Shown one piece after another: positions 1-6,327 of a DNA stretch of 7,519 nt (positions are counted from its first letter, which is position 1; each line of letters begins with the position of its first letter). Source of the DNA: an uncultured Senegalimassilia sp. GTDB taxonomy: Bacteria; Actinomycetota; Coriobacteriia; Coriobacteriales; Eggerthellaceae. The notes beneath the pieces were generated by a model. The model was not told the origin of the DNA and made no database searches. It was given only the letters and a program-made list of their open reading frames with translations. A program made the translations under genes and the position numbers. The DNA is taken from assembly GCA_937925385.1 (NCBI GenBank), contig CALEWN010000157.1, forward strand, positions 1-7,519, read 5' to 3'.

Positions 1-852
1 TGCCGGAAGAAAGATCGTATCGGTGAAAAGCTGCAGGGTATGCCCGTTAACGTCGGCGGAAAGCTGAACGATACGCTGTATGCCTCCACGCATTCGGTGG
101 TATTCGCATCGGCAACGCTGTCCGTTAACGGCAGCTTCGATGGCTTCTCGAACGCAATGGGTCTTGGTCAAGGCGAGTTCTCTCCTTTTGAAACCCGTCA
201 GCTTGACTCGAGCTACGACTTTGACAAGAACATGACGGTGTACGTCGTGGCTGATATGCCTGAGCCGAACGAGCCTAGCTATATGGCTACCTTGCAGAAG
301 TTCCTTGTTGAGGCTCATAAGGCGCAGCAAGGCTCGATGCTCACGCTGTTCACGAACCGTCGCGAGATGGAACGCTGCTTCGACTATGTGCAGCCTGAAC
401 TGAAGAGCGATGATTTGCGCTTGGTGTGCCAGAAGTGGGGCGTGTCGGTGAAGGGGCTGCGGGATGATTTCCTTGCCGACGAGCATTTGTCGCTGTTCGC
501 GCTTAAAAGCTTCTGGGAGGGTTTTGATGCTCCGGGCGCAACGTTGAAGGGTGTTGTCATTCCGAAGCTTCCCTTCATGAAGCCGACCGATCCGCTATCC
601 TGCGAGCGCGCCGAACGTGACGATCAGGCTTGGCGACACTATGTGTTGCCCGCAGCGGTGCTTGAGGTGAAGCAGGCAGCTGGTCGATTGATTCGTCGCG
701 CTGACGACACCGGCGCGCTGATTCTTGCGGATCATAGGTTGGTTTCGAAGAGCTACGGGAAGGTCTTCCTGAATTCCTTGCCAAGCAGCAACATCAAGGT
801 GCTTCCTGCTGCTCAGATCGTTGCTGAATTGGCGGCAGCGAACAAAGGCTGA
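1..852 (+). CDS. DinG/XPD-family ATP-dependent DNA helicase, C-terminal part (5' end outside window)
   Basis: The frame is open from base 1, so this is the last 283 residues of a longer protein; the Walker A/B half and any iron-sulfur domain lie upstream and cannot be judged. Helicase C-terminal motifs of the DinG/XPD superfamily 2 group appear in order: FASATLS (visible residues about 35-41), LFTNRREM (about 117-124), FWEGFDAPG (171-179) followed by a KLPF..P.DP segment, and QAAGRLIRR (225-233, with the arginine-finger-type arginines) followed by D-T-G-A and a D-H-R segment. Known members are cytoplasmic ATP-driven 5'-3' DNA helicases that act on replication and repair intermediates such as R-loops and forked DNA. 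The stop is 14 bases before the next start, so the two genes are probably co-transcribed. I leave the symbol blank because DinG paralogues cannot be separated from the C-terminus alone. The family call is secure; the exact role is not. Confidence 0.9.
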   Translation, partial: CRKKDRIGEKLQGMPVNVGGKLNDTLYASTHSVVFASATLSVNGSFDGFSNAMGLGQGEFSPFETRQLDSSYDFDKNMTVYVVADMPEPNEPSYMATLQKFLVEAHKAQQGSMLTLFTNRREMERCFDYVQPELKSDDLRLVCQKWGVSVKGLRDDFLADEHLSLFALKSFWEGFDAPGATLKGVVIPKLPFMKPTDPLSCERAERDDQAWRHYVLPAAVLEVKQAAGRLIRRADDTGALILADHRLVSKSYGKVFLNSLPSSNIKVLPAAQIVAELAAANKG

Positions 853-866
853 ACCTGGCGGCGTGT

Positions 867-2207
867 ATGAGAAGACGAGACAACAAAATCGCCCGAGCAG
901 CTCATATCAAAGAGAGGACGCACGGAACGTCGAACGAGATATCCTTGAGCGTTCTTGATGCTGCTAAATATAAGGAAACAACTCAGCGATTCAGCTTAAG
1001 GGATTTGCTTGCCGACCGTAGGGATGCGCGCGCTCAAAGTGTTTCACGTGAAACAGGTGAACATGTTTCACGTGAAACATCCAAGCATGGACCGTCGTCC
1101 TGTGAGCAAGTTGTTGGAGATGATGCTCGGAAACGCCAAAGCAAGCTAAGGGTCGAAAAGAGGTCCGCCAAGCAAGCGGTAAAACGCAAGAAGGCCGTTC
1201 ATGCATCAGATTCCAGCGAAAAGACTTCGTCGAAGATGCAGGCCGCCCCTAAGCGCATGTCCATTGAGCAGGAGATTGCGCGAAGGAAAGCACGGCGTCG
1301 CAAAGGGAGAATCATTGCGGTATCCACGGTGGTGGCCGCTTCTTTAGCGATCGTGTCCGTTGGCGTTTGGGCTTGGCATTGCCAGGTTACCGAGCAGCAG
1401 GGATATGAGTCTGAGCTTATGGATGCTTTGAGGCTGGTTTCCGAAGCCGATGAGACCATTTTGCAAATAGACGCAATAGTGGATGATCATTTTGCAGTGG
1501 AGAGCGATGGGCAGAGACAAGAGGTGTATTCCTCGATCGAGCAAACCAAGGGCTTGTTAACCAACGCCGACGGGAAGGCTCGCAATGTTTCGGAAAAGCT
1601 GTCCGATCCATCCGTCCGCGAAGTTGCTAACCAGACGGTGATATCGATATCGGCGCGTCAGGACATGATAAAGCATGGCATGCAGCTTGTTGAGGCATCG
1701 GAAAGTGCTGAGCTGGCAACCGAAGAATGCGATGCTGCTTGGCAGGTGGTGTTGGATGCAGATGCCCAGGCTCGCGAAGCGACGAAACTTGCCGGGCAGA
1801 ACGAGGTCGATGCGTCAAAGCAGCGCACCTTGGAGGCAAAGGAGTTGTTTTCCAAGGGTCGAGAACAGCTTGAATCTCTTCAGGTGGATTGTCCGACAGC
1901 AGATTTTACGGCGCTGATCGAATATGTTGAAAAGCGTATGAATGCTTTGGATCTGGCGGTCCAGTCCGATGAAGCGCTATCGGAGAAAAACAAGGAAGAG
2001 GCTATTGCCTTGAACGATGCGTATAACGCTGCCGAAGAGGAAGCGGCGGCTATGGCTGCCAGCTTGCCAAGCGACCCAAAGCAGTTGATCAAAGACGCGT
2101 ATTTCACCACCTGGTCGGAAGTCATTCGGTCATATGGCGGGCAGCGCGCAGCTGCCGGGACCAGTGATGCAGTTATACGTGATTATTTGGGCGCGCAAGG
2201 CAAATAG
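867..2207 (+). CDS. Unrecognised single-pass membrane protein with basic N-terminal tail and outer helical domain; gene carries two parS sites
   Basis: A 446-residue protein that I cannot assign to a family. Residues 1-147 are highly charged and probably disordered, ending in a strongly basic run (RRKARRRKGR, about 139-148). Residues about 149-170 form one hydrophobic membrane span, and residues 171-446 look helical and coiled-coil-like, rich in Glu, Ala, Asp and Gln. The basic residues before the span predict the N-terminus inside and the C-terminal domain outside. There is no enzymatic motif. The ATG at 867 has only a weak GGCGG-type ribosome site; a later start at Met131 (base 1257) would still leave the membrane span but would put the parS sites upstream of the gene. 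The frame is open throughout 867-1257, which favours the long form. Codons such as AGA, AGG, ATA and TCA look commoner than in the neighbouring genes. It is probably co-transcribed with the helicase gene. A structural or scaffold role at the envelope is only a guess. Confidence 0.8.
   Translation: MRRRDNKIARAAHIKERTHGTSNEISLSVLDAAKYKETTQRFSLRDLLADRRDARAQSVSRETGEHVSRETSKHGPSSCEQVVGDDARKRQSKLRVEKRSAKQAVKRKKAVHASDSSEKTSSKMQAAPKRMSIEQEIARRKARRRKGRIIAVSTVVAASLAIVSVGVWAWHCQVTEQQGYESELMDALRLVSEADETILQIDAIVDDHFAVESDGQRQEVYSSIEQTKGLLTNADGKARNVSEKLSDPSVREVANQTVISISARQDMIKHGMQLVEASESAELATEECDAAWQVVLDADAQAREATKLAGQNEVDASKQRTLEAKELFSKGREQLESLQVDCPTADFTALIEYVEKRMNALDLAVQSDEALSEKNKEEAIALNDAYNAAEEEAAAMAASLPSDPKQLIKDAYFTTWSEVIRSYGGQRAAAGTSDAVIRDYLGAQGK
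1040..1055. other. parS centromere site 1 (ParB-binding palindrome)
   Basis: The sequence TGTTTCACGTGAAACA is a perfect 16-bp palindrome and matches the bacterial chromosomal parS consensus. ParB (Spo0J) binds such sites, loads as a CTP-dependent clamp and organises the origin region for segregation with ParA and SMC. It lies inside the coding frame of the 867-2207 gene and encodes V59-S-R-E-T63. Site identity rests on the sequence; occupancy by ParB is inferred. Confidence 0.93.
1064..1079. other. parS centromere site 2 (ParB-binding palindrome)
   Basis: A second exact TGTTTCACGTGAAACA, extended to an 18-bp palindrome by flanking A and T (1063-1080). It starts 24 bp after site 1, so the 8-codon spacing keeps the same frame and again encodes VSRET (residues 67-71). 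Both copies use identical codons (GTT TCA CGT GAA ACA), which protein-level selection would not demand. The pair is therefore a DNA element placed in a gene. Confidence 0.93.
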
Positions 2208-2215
2208 CGTATACT
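2187..2215 (+). promoter_or_regulatory. Candidate sigma-70-type promoter for the 1228-residue protein gene
   Basis: TATACT at 2210-2215 matches five of six positions of the -10 box. TTGGGC at 2187-2192 matches the first three positions of the -35 box at an exact 17-bp spacing. The -35 part lies in the last codons of the upstream gene. Predicted transcription would begin near 2222, giving a leader of about 40 bases that holds the ribosome site AAAGG at 2251-2255, 7 bases before the ATG. No terminator is visible between the two genes, so read-through from upstream is also possible. Confidence 0.45.
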
Positions 2216-2262
2216 GCATCCCGTATATGCCTTGCTGTAATTGAGGAACGAAAGGCACAAAA

Positions 2263-5200
2263 ATGCCGGATATTAAAGAGCATATCGCATACCTGTCACA
2301 GGAAATCGGCGCCCGTCCCGCTGGCACCGAAGAGGAGCAGCAGGCTGCGTTATACATTACTGAGCAATTCCAAAAGGAAGCGGGCCTGCCTGCGAGCATC
2401 GAGGATTTCAATGGCGTTGGCGACCCTCATCTGCCTAGCATGATCTGCTGCGGCGCTGCTGCAGTGCTTGCATTGCTTTCGTTGATCGTGCCTGTATTGA
2501 GCATCGTTGGGGTTATCGGCTGCCTTGCGGCCGTAGGCCTGTTCGCTGCCGAATATCTGGATAAGCCCATCATCTCGAAGTTGCTGGGGAAAGGCGTGAG
2601 CCAAAACGTTGTGGCCAAGTACGCCCCCGCGGCGCCCGAAGATGGCGAAGGGGCTCGTCGCCGAAAGGTTATCTTGGTGGCTCGTTACGACACCGGCAAG
2701 GTGCGCGCAGAGCTTGCGGGCCCCACGGCGCAGTTCATGCCGCTCGTCGGTAAAATCTCCTTCGGTGCGATGGTTGCCCTTCCCGTGCTGCTGCTCATCA
2801 AGGGCGTTGCGTTGGGTTCTTCCGAAGGTATGCTCACCACGATTTTCACGCTGCTGACCGTTATCGCCATGCTGCTCACCGCAATCCCGCTGGCGCTTGG
2901 CGCATTGCATCAGACCGCTGCCTATAACGAAGGCGCGAACTGCAACGCTTCCGGCGTTGCCGCCCTGCTCGAGCTGGCTCGCCGCATCGGCGCGGGACGC
3001 GTGAGCGAAGCGGAGATTGCCGAGCGCGAAGATGCTCTGATGCATGGACCGGAAGCCGCATACGAAAGCGGTCTCGTGCCCGAAGGCGCGGAGTTCGTGT
3101 ATTCCTCTCACCCCCGTTCCTCTATGGAGGACGAGGAGAGCCTTATCGCCGCCAAGGCTGCAATCTCGGCGTTGTCGGGCAAGCCTGTCGACGGCATGAC
3201 CGCTGAAGAGGTGGAGCGCAATCTTCAGAAGATCGAGCGACATGATCGCGAGGAAGCTGAAGAGGAAGCTCGCATGCAGCGTATGGAGGCGCGCGCCATC
3301 GAGAGCGCCCGCCGCGATGCGGAGCAGGCCCGTCTTGCAGCCGAGCAGGAGCAGGAGAAGGCTCTTGAGGCTCAGCAGATGCAGGAAGCCGCGCAGGCCC
3401 AGGCTGAGTTCGAGGCCCAGCAGGCGGCTATGCAGCAAGCCGAGTTCGAGGCCCAGCAGGCAGCGGCTCAGCAAGCTGCCGCCCAGCAGATGCAGGAAGC
3501 CGCGGAGCAGCAGCGTGCGGCTCAGACAAGCGTGCCTGATTGGTATGCCCGTGCTCAGGAAAAGGCGAAGAAGCCGCGCAATGCCGAGAAGCCGGCGCAG
3601 CGCTCCCGTTATGCCAGCGCCCTTGATGCCGCGGTCGCTGAAAGCGCCGGGCATTTCGCGAAGGCGAACAATATCGTGGAGCATGAGCTTGAGCGCTCCT
3701 TCGATATAGATCGCGACACCATTCGCGAGGTTCGCGCTCCGCAATGGGCGACCATCGCGCCTGTGCAGCCTACCGTGCAACCCGAAAACGAGCAGCCGGT
3801 CGTGAATACCGAGCCCGCTAACGTTTCGGTGAACGCGGTGTCGGCGACTGAGCAGGCTACGCGCATGCAGCAGGTTCCCGTGCAAGAGGAGCCCGCTGTT
3901 CAGGCTCCTGCACCTCAGCAGGCCGTGCAGTTCAATGCGCCGGTTGATACGGTTTCCGTTGCCGATACCGCCGTCGTGGCGCCCCAGCCCGATGCTGTCG
4001 CTCCGGTTGCCGGCTCTGCAGCACCGGCCGTGGCAACCGAATCTGCATCTGAGCAGGTTCCCGCTCAGCAGCCCGGCGCGCAGTTTGCCGCAGCACAGGT
4101 TTCCGAGCCTGAGCCTGTTAAAACCCAGGCCGTCGCTCCTGCAGAGATTGCCGATCCTTTCGCTACGGCGGCTACGCCTCCGATCGACGTGACGAAGCTT
4201 CACCTTGACGACGTTCCGCCGATGGGCGATGTTCCCATGCCGGCGTTCCTGGATCCGCGCAAGGTGCAGGAAGAAGCTCAGTCCCGTCAATCCGATGCCC
4301 CCCGCTCGGGTAATCGCGTCGATGTGACGCAGGCTTCCATCACCGAGAACGGCCGAGTCGATGCTACCAACGCCCCCGCGGTGGCAGCTGTCGCACCCGT
4401 GTCCGAGCCCGTAGGTGAAACGGTGCCGGAGTTGCAGGCGAAGCCGCTTGCCATCCCGGATGTTTCCGCGGTTCCTGCGGCACCTGTCACTTTGCCGGAG
4501 GTAGCTCCGGCCGCTTCGGCTGCCCCCGTTGCGGCAGCGGTGAAGCAGCGTGCCCCCCTTGCCGACGTCGAGTCTGCCGGCAAGACCGCGGCGCGCAGCC
4601 TGCTTAACCTGCTTCCCTCCATTGGGTCGTCCGACATCAAGGCCGCTCATGAGCAGGAGTCCGAAGACGATGAGGTGTCCGGCGAGGAGAAGGGCTCCAA
4701 GCCTTCCCTGCTTGCTTCCTTGCCTTCGCTGTCCGGTTCCATTAAGGCGGCGGATGCCGCTCAGGCCCAGCCGGGCGTGAGCGCTGCTGCCGGGTTCGGC
4801 ACTGCCGGCGCTACCGGTTCGTTCGCTCCGGTGAGCAGCGAGCTTGCCAGCACCATGGATCCCGAGGACATGTACGTCGACGATGCGGACGATTCCGCTT
4901 ACGAGGACCATTTCACGGAAACGGGTGCGTTTGCCGGCCCTGGCTACATGGAGATGCCGAAGTCGCGTTTCCGTCGCCTATTCGACAAGTTCCTCCATCG
5001 CAAGGATGACGAAGAGGACACGCCGCAGGAGTGGCTCGATGTGGATGACGACTTCGAGGCCCGCGCCGCCGGAAAGGCGCGCGGCGGCTGGGAGAGCTTC
5101 CAGGAAGATCACTACGAGCATGGCGAGTATCAGGGCGATTACGCCCTCGAGGCCGGTCGGGATGCTGCAGTGAACCCGGGGGCTACGCAGGCACTGCCCG

Positions 5201-5949
5201 CTATGCAAAACAGCGATCTCGGGGCAACCCAGGCGTGGACGCCTCAGCCGATCGACGTCGAGGCGGTCGGTCAGGAAGCTTCGTGCGTTGCTTACGACGA
5301 TTCCTTCGATGTCGATGACGTGGCCGATGACGAGCAGTCCCAGTCCAACCGCTTCCGTCCGTGGCATGGCGGTGCTTATTCCGCTCGTCGCATGGAGAGC
5401 AGCAATCTGTCCTCCGAGGAGCTTGCCGACGAGGCAGCCGCCGCAGCGGTGCCGACGCCCGTTGAGCTGAACGAGGAGCTCAACGAGGTGTACCAGTTCC
5501 GCAATCCCGACATCGATGCCGAGGTGTGGTTCGTGGCTCTGGGTTCCGAGCTCGCTCAGAACTCCGGCATGAGGGCGTTCCTTGAAACCCATCAATCCGA
5601 GCTGCGAGGTGCATTCATCGTTGACATCGACGCCGTCGGCGCCGGCGATCTGACCATGATCGAGCGCGAGGGTTTCTTGAAGCCTTCGAAAGCGTCGTCT
5701 CGTATGAAGCGCTACATCCGCAAGGCTTCGCAGGCTACCGGTATCAAGGTGGCATCCGGTGCGTTGCTCGGCGACGAAAGCGCTGCATCGTACGCCGCGA
5801 AGCATGGTTGCCAGGTCACCCATCTGGTGGGCATGGAAGGCGGTAAGCCTGCGCTGTACGGCCAGCAGGACGACATCGTCGAGAACATCGACGAGAAGAA
5901 ACTGGCCTCCAACGTGGACTTTCTTATGGAGTTGTTGAAGAATATGTAA
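2263..5949 (+). CDS. Giant membrane-anchored M28-like pseudo-peptidase, split by a coiled-coil/disordered insert of about 840 residues
   Basis: 1228 residues; the ATG is supported by AAAGG 7 bases upstream and by M28-like sequence from the first residues. Residues 1-57 resemble an M28 N-terminus (EIGARPAGTEEEQQAA). Two hydrophobic hairpins follow (about 59-98 and 160-214), with M28 strands between and after them. The second half of the fold is at about 1084-1228. Compared with active M28 enzymes, the first-motif His is Arg141 (RYD), the bridging Asp is Cys227 (GANCNASG), the zinc Glu is Leu1097 after the retained base Glu1096 (LGSEL), and the last His is Gly1200 (LYGQQDD). Only Asp1123 (VDIDAVG) of the five ligands remains, so proteolysis is unlikely. 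The insert holds an E/R/Q/A coiled coil (about 313-420), an A/P/V/Q-rich linker (about 495-770), acidic patches, and a basic amphipathic stretch (902-914). There is no signal peptide; basic loops suggest that the folded parts face the cytoplasm. A scaffold or binding role is inferred. Typical M28 enzymes are a few hundred residues long. Confidence 0.85.
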   Translation: MPDIKEHIAYLSQEIGARPAGTEEEQQAALYITEQFQKEAGLPASIEDFNGVGDPHLPSMICCGAAAVLALLSLIVPVLSIVGVIGCLAAVGLFAAEYLDKPIISKLLGKGVSQNVVAKYAPAAPEDGEGARRRKVILVARYDTGKVRAELAGPTAQFMPLVGKISFGAMVALPVLLLIKGVALGSSEGMLTTIFTLLTVIAMLLTAIPLALGALHQTAAYNEGANCNASGVAALLELARRIGAGRVSEAEIAEREDALMHGPEAAYESGLVPEGAEFVYSSHPRSSMEDEESLIAAKAAISALSGKPVDGMTAEEVERNLQKIERHDREEAEEEARMQRMEARAIESARRDAEQARLAAEQEQEKALEAQQMQEAAQAQAEFEAQQAAMQQAEFEAQQAAAQQAAAQQMQEAAEQQRAAQTSVPDWYARAQEKAKKPRNAEKPAQRSRYASALDAAVAESAGHFAKANNIVEHELERSFDIDRDTIREVRAPQWATIAPVQPTVQPENEQPVVNTEPANVSVNAVSATEQATRMQQVPVQEEPAVQAPAPQQAVQFNAPVDTVSVADTAVVAPQPDAVAPVAGSAAPAVATESASEQVPAQQPGAQFAAAQVSEPEPVKTQAVAPAEIADPFATAATPPIDVTKLHLDDVPPMGDVPMPAFLDPRKVQEEAQSRQSDAPRSGNRVDVTQASITENGRVDATNAPAVAAVAPVSEPVGETVPELQAKPLAIPDVSAVPAAPVTLPEVAPAASAAPVAAAVKQRAPLADVESAGKTAARSLLNLLPSIGSSDIKAAHEQESEDDEVSGEEKGSKPSLLASLPSLSGSIKAADAAQAQPGVSAAAGFGTAGATGSFAPVSSELASTMDPEDMYVDDADDSAYEDHFTETGAFAGPGYMEMPKSRFRRLFDKFLHRKDDEEDTPQEWLDVDDDFEARAAGKARGGWESFQEDHYEHGEYQGDYALEAGRDAAVNPGATQALPAMQNSDLGATQAWTPQPIDVEAVGQEASCVAYDDSFDVDDVADDEQSQSNRFRPWHGGAYSARRMESSNLSSEELADEAAAAAVPTPVELNEELNEVYQFRNPDIDAEVWFVALGSELAQNSGMRAFLETHQSELRGAFIVDIDAVGAGDLTMIEREGFLKPSKASSRMKRYIRKASQATGIKVASGALLGDESAASYAAKHGCQVTHLVGMEGGKPALYGQQDDIVENIDEKKLASNVDFLMELLKNM
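3373..3504 (+). repeat. Short in-frame repeats coding Gln/Ala/Glu coiled coil
   Basis: Two copies of GAGTTCGAGGCCCAGCAGGC (3406-3425 and 3442-3461) lie exactly 36 bp apart and encode the 12-residue units AEFEAQQAAMQQ and AEFEAQQAAAQQ. They are flanked by two identical 21-base copies encoding QQMQEAA (3373-3393 and 3484-3504). All preserve the frame of the large pseudo-peptidase gene. The near-identity at DNA level points to recent internal duplication, and copy number may vary between strains. Confidence 0.8.
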
Positions 5950-5958
5950 GGCCTGTAA

Positions 5959-6016
5959 CATGCTCGTTATCTGTCTGGACGGCCGCTGGCCTATAATTTC
6001 AGCCCGCACGAGCATG
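5959..6016. repeat. 9-bp inverted repeat bracketing the zinc-ribbon gene promoter
   Basis: CATGCTCGT at 5959-5967 is the exact reverse complement of ACGAGCATG at 6008-6016; 40 bases separate the arms. The arms fall near the predicted -45 to -37 and +5 to +13 positions of the promoter whose -10 box is at 5992-5997. The layout would suit a pair of operator half-sites or a large stem-loop, but no regulator is known from the sequence. Confidence 0.45.
5992..5997 (+). promoter_or_regulatory. Perfect -10 box, promoter of the DUF5679 gene
   Basis: TATAAT matches the -10 consensus completely and sits 85 bases before the start codon of the small zinc-ribbon gene, in the only gap on this side of the large gene. 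The -35 region is poor: the best is TTATCT at 5967-5972 with a long 19-bp spacer, so the promoter may rely on an activator. Predicted initiation near 6004 leaves a leader of about 78 bases in which I recognise no riboswitch. Confidence 0.6.
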
Positions 6017-6068
6017 AACTGAAGGTGCATTCACCGATTCGCGGCGATTGCGCTCTTATACAGGAACT

Positions 6069-6075
6069 AGAGAGG
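6069..6075 (+). promoter_or_regulatory. Ribosome binding site deciding the DUF5679 start
   Basis: AGAGAGG lies 6 bases before the ATG at 6082. It favours that start over the in-frame GTG at 6025, which would add 19 residues not expected for the family. Confidence 0.75.
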
Positions 6076-6081
6076 TTTACT

Positions 6082-6231
6082 ATGGCTATTGAGGCATACT
6101 GCGTGAAATGCAAGGCAAAGAAAATAATGAAGGATCCCGTTGAGGGCGTCACGAAGAACGGCAAGCCCATCACGAAGGGCAAGTGCCCTGACTGCGGCAC
6201 CACCATTTGCCGCATCGGCGCTGCAAAATAG
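6082..6231 (+). CDS. Small DUF5679 zinc-ribbon protein (49 residues)
   Basis: The 49-residue protein is nearly all one zinc ribbon: Y6-C7-V-K-C10 and C35-P-D-C38-G form two CxxC knuckles, joined by a basic strand region containing DPVEGVTKNGKPITKG and closed by C43-R-I-G. This is the DUF5679 pattern, which also occurs as a C-terminal repeat in some bacterial DNA topoisomerase I proteins, so binding to nucleic acid is plausible but unproven. The ATG at 6082 has a good ribosome site and starts the family-typical E-A-Y-C sequence five codons later. The gene has its own promoter (TATAAT at 5992) and is followed 17 bases after the stop by a strong hairpin terminator, so it appears to be a single-gene transcript. 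It is easy to miss because of its size. The family call is secure; the function is unknown. Confidence 0.88.
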   Translation: MAIEAYCVKCKAKKIMKDPVEGVTKNGKPITKGKCPDCGTTICRIGAAK

Positions 6232-6248
6232 CATATCGTTCGAGCAAC

Positions 6249-6287
6249 AACCAGCAATGCCCGCCCCGCGCGGGCATTGCTGGTTTT
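6249..6287 (+). terminator. Strong hairpin terminator after the DUF5679 gene
   Basis: The arms AACCAGCAATGCCCGC (6249-6264) and GCGGGCATTGCTGGTT (6270-6285) pair perfectly over 16 bp around a 5-base loop. A short T run (6284-6287) overlaps the stem end and is then interrupted by GAAGC. The stem is very stable, but the T tract is short, so termination may be incomplete. The citrate synthase start lies only 40 bases downstream. Confidence 0.8.
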
Positions 6288-6314
6288 GAAGCGGCGGGAA
6301 TGTATGACACGAAA

Positions 6315-6323
6315 GGAAGGGAG
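6315..6323 (+). promoter_or_regulatory. Ribosome binding site of citrate synthase
   Basis: GGAAGGGAG ends 4 bases before the ATG at 6328, with its GGAAGG core 7 bases away, giving a near-ideal site. It favours 6328 over the in-frame ATG at 6304, where this purine run would fall inside the coding sequence. Confidence 0.75.
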
Positions 6324-6327
6324 CGTA

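Noticed and set aside
991..1206. Antisense frame reading MFHVKH-VHL-FHVKH
   Set aside because: This is only the reverse reading of the two parS palindromes; there is no conserved downstream protein sequence or gene on that strand.
2350..4911. Very long antisense open frame (853 codons) opposite the pseudo-peptidase gene
   Set aside because: Its translation is Leu/Arg/Gly/His-rich low-complexity sequence with no motif, as expected for a shadow of a biased, repetitive GC-rich gene; the + strand reading shows M28 motifs.
4911..4922. Third parS-like sequence TTTCACGGAAAC
   Set aside because: One central base is missing, so the palindrome is broken and half-site spacing is wrong; probably a chance resemblance.
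5981..5991. GGCCGCTGGCC as a terminator for the large gene
   Set aside because: The stem is only 4 bp and the following TATAAT is better explained as a -10 box; there is no T tract of note.
4978..6030. Antisense open frame of 350 codons
   Set aside because: It lies opposite the conserved C-terminal M28 half and has no recognisable domain; a coding shadow.
6025..6081. GTG start at 6025 for the zinc-ribbon gene
   Set aside because: It adds 19 residues outside the DUF5679 pattern, whereas the ATG at 6082 has a well-placed AGAGAGG ribosome site.
6304..6327. Earlier in-frame ATG for citrate synthase
   Set aside because: It would place the strong GGAAGGGAG ribosome site inside the coding sequence; it is possible but less likely.
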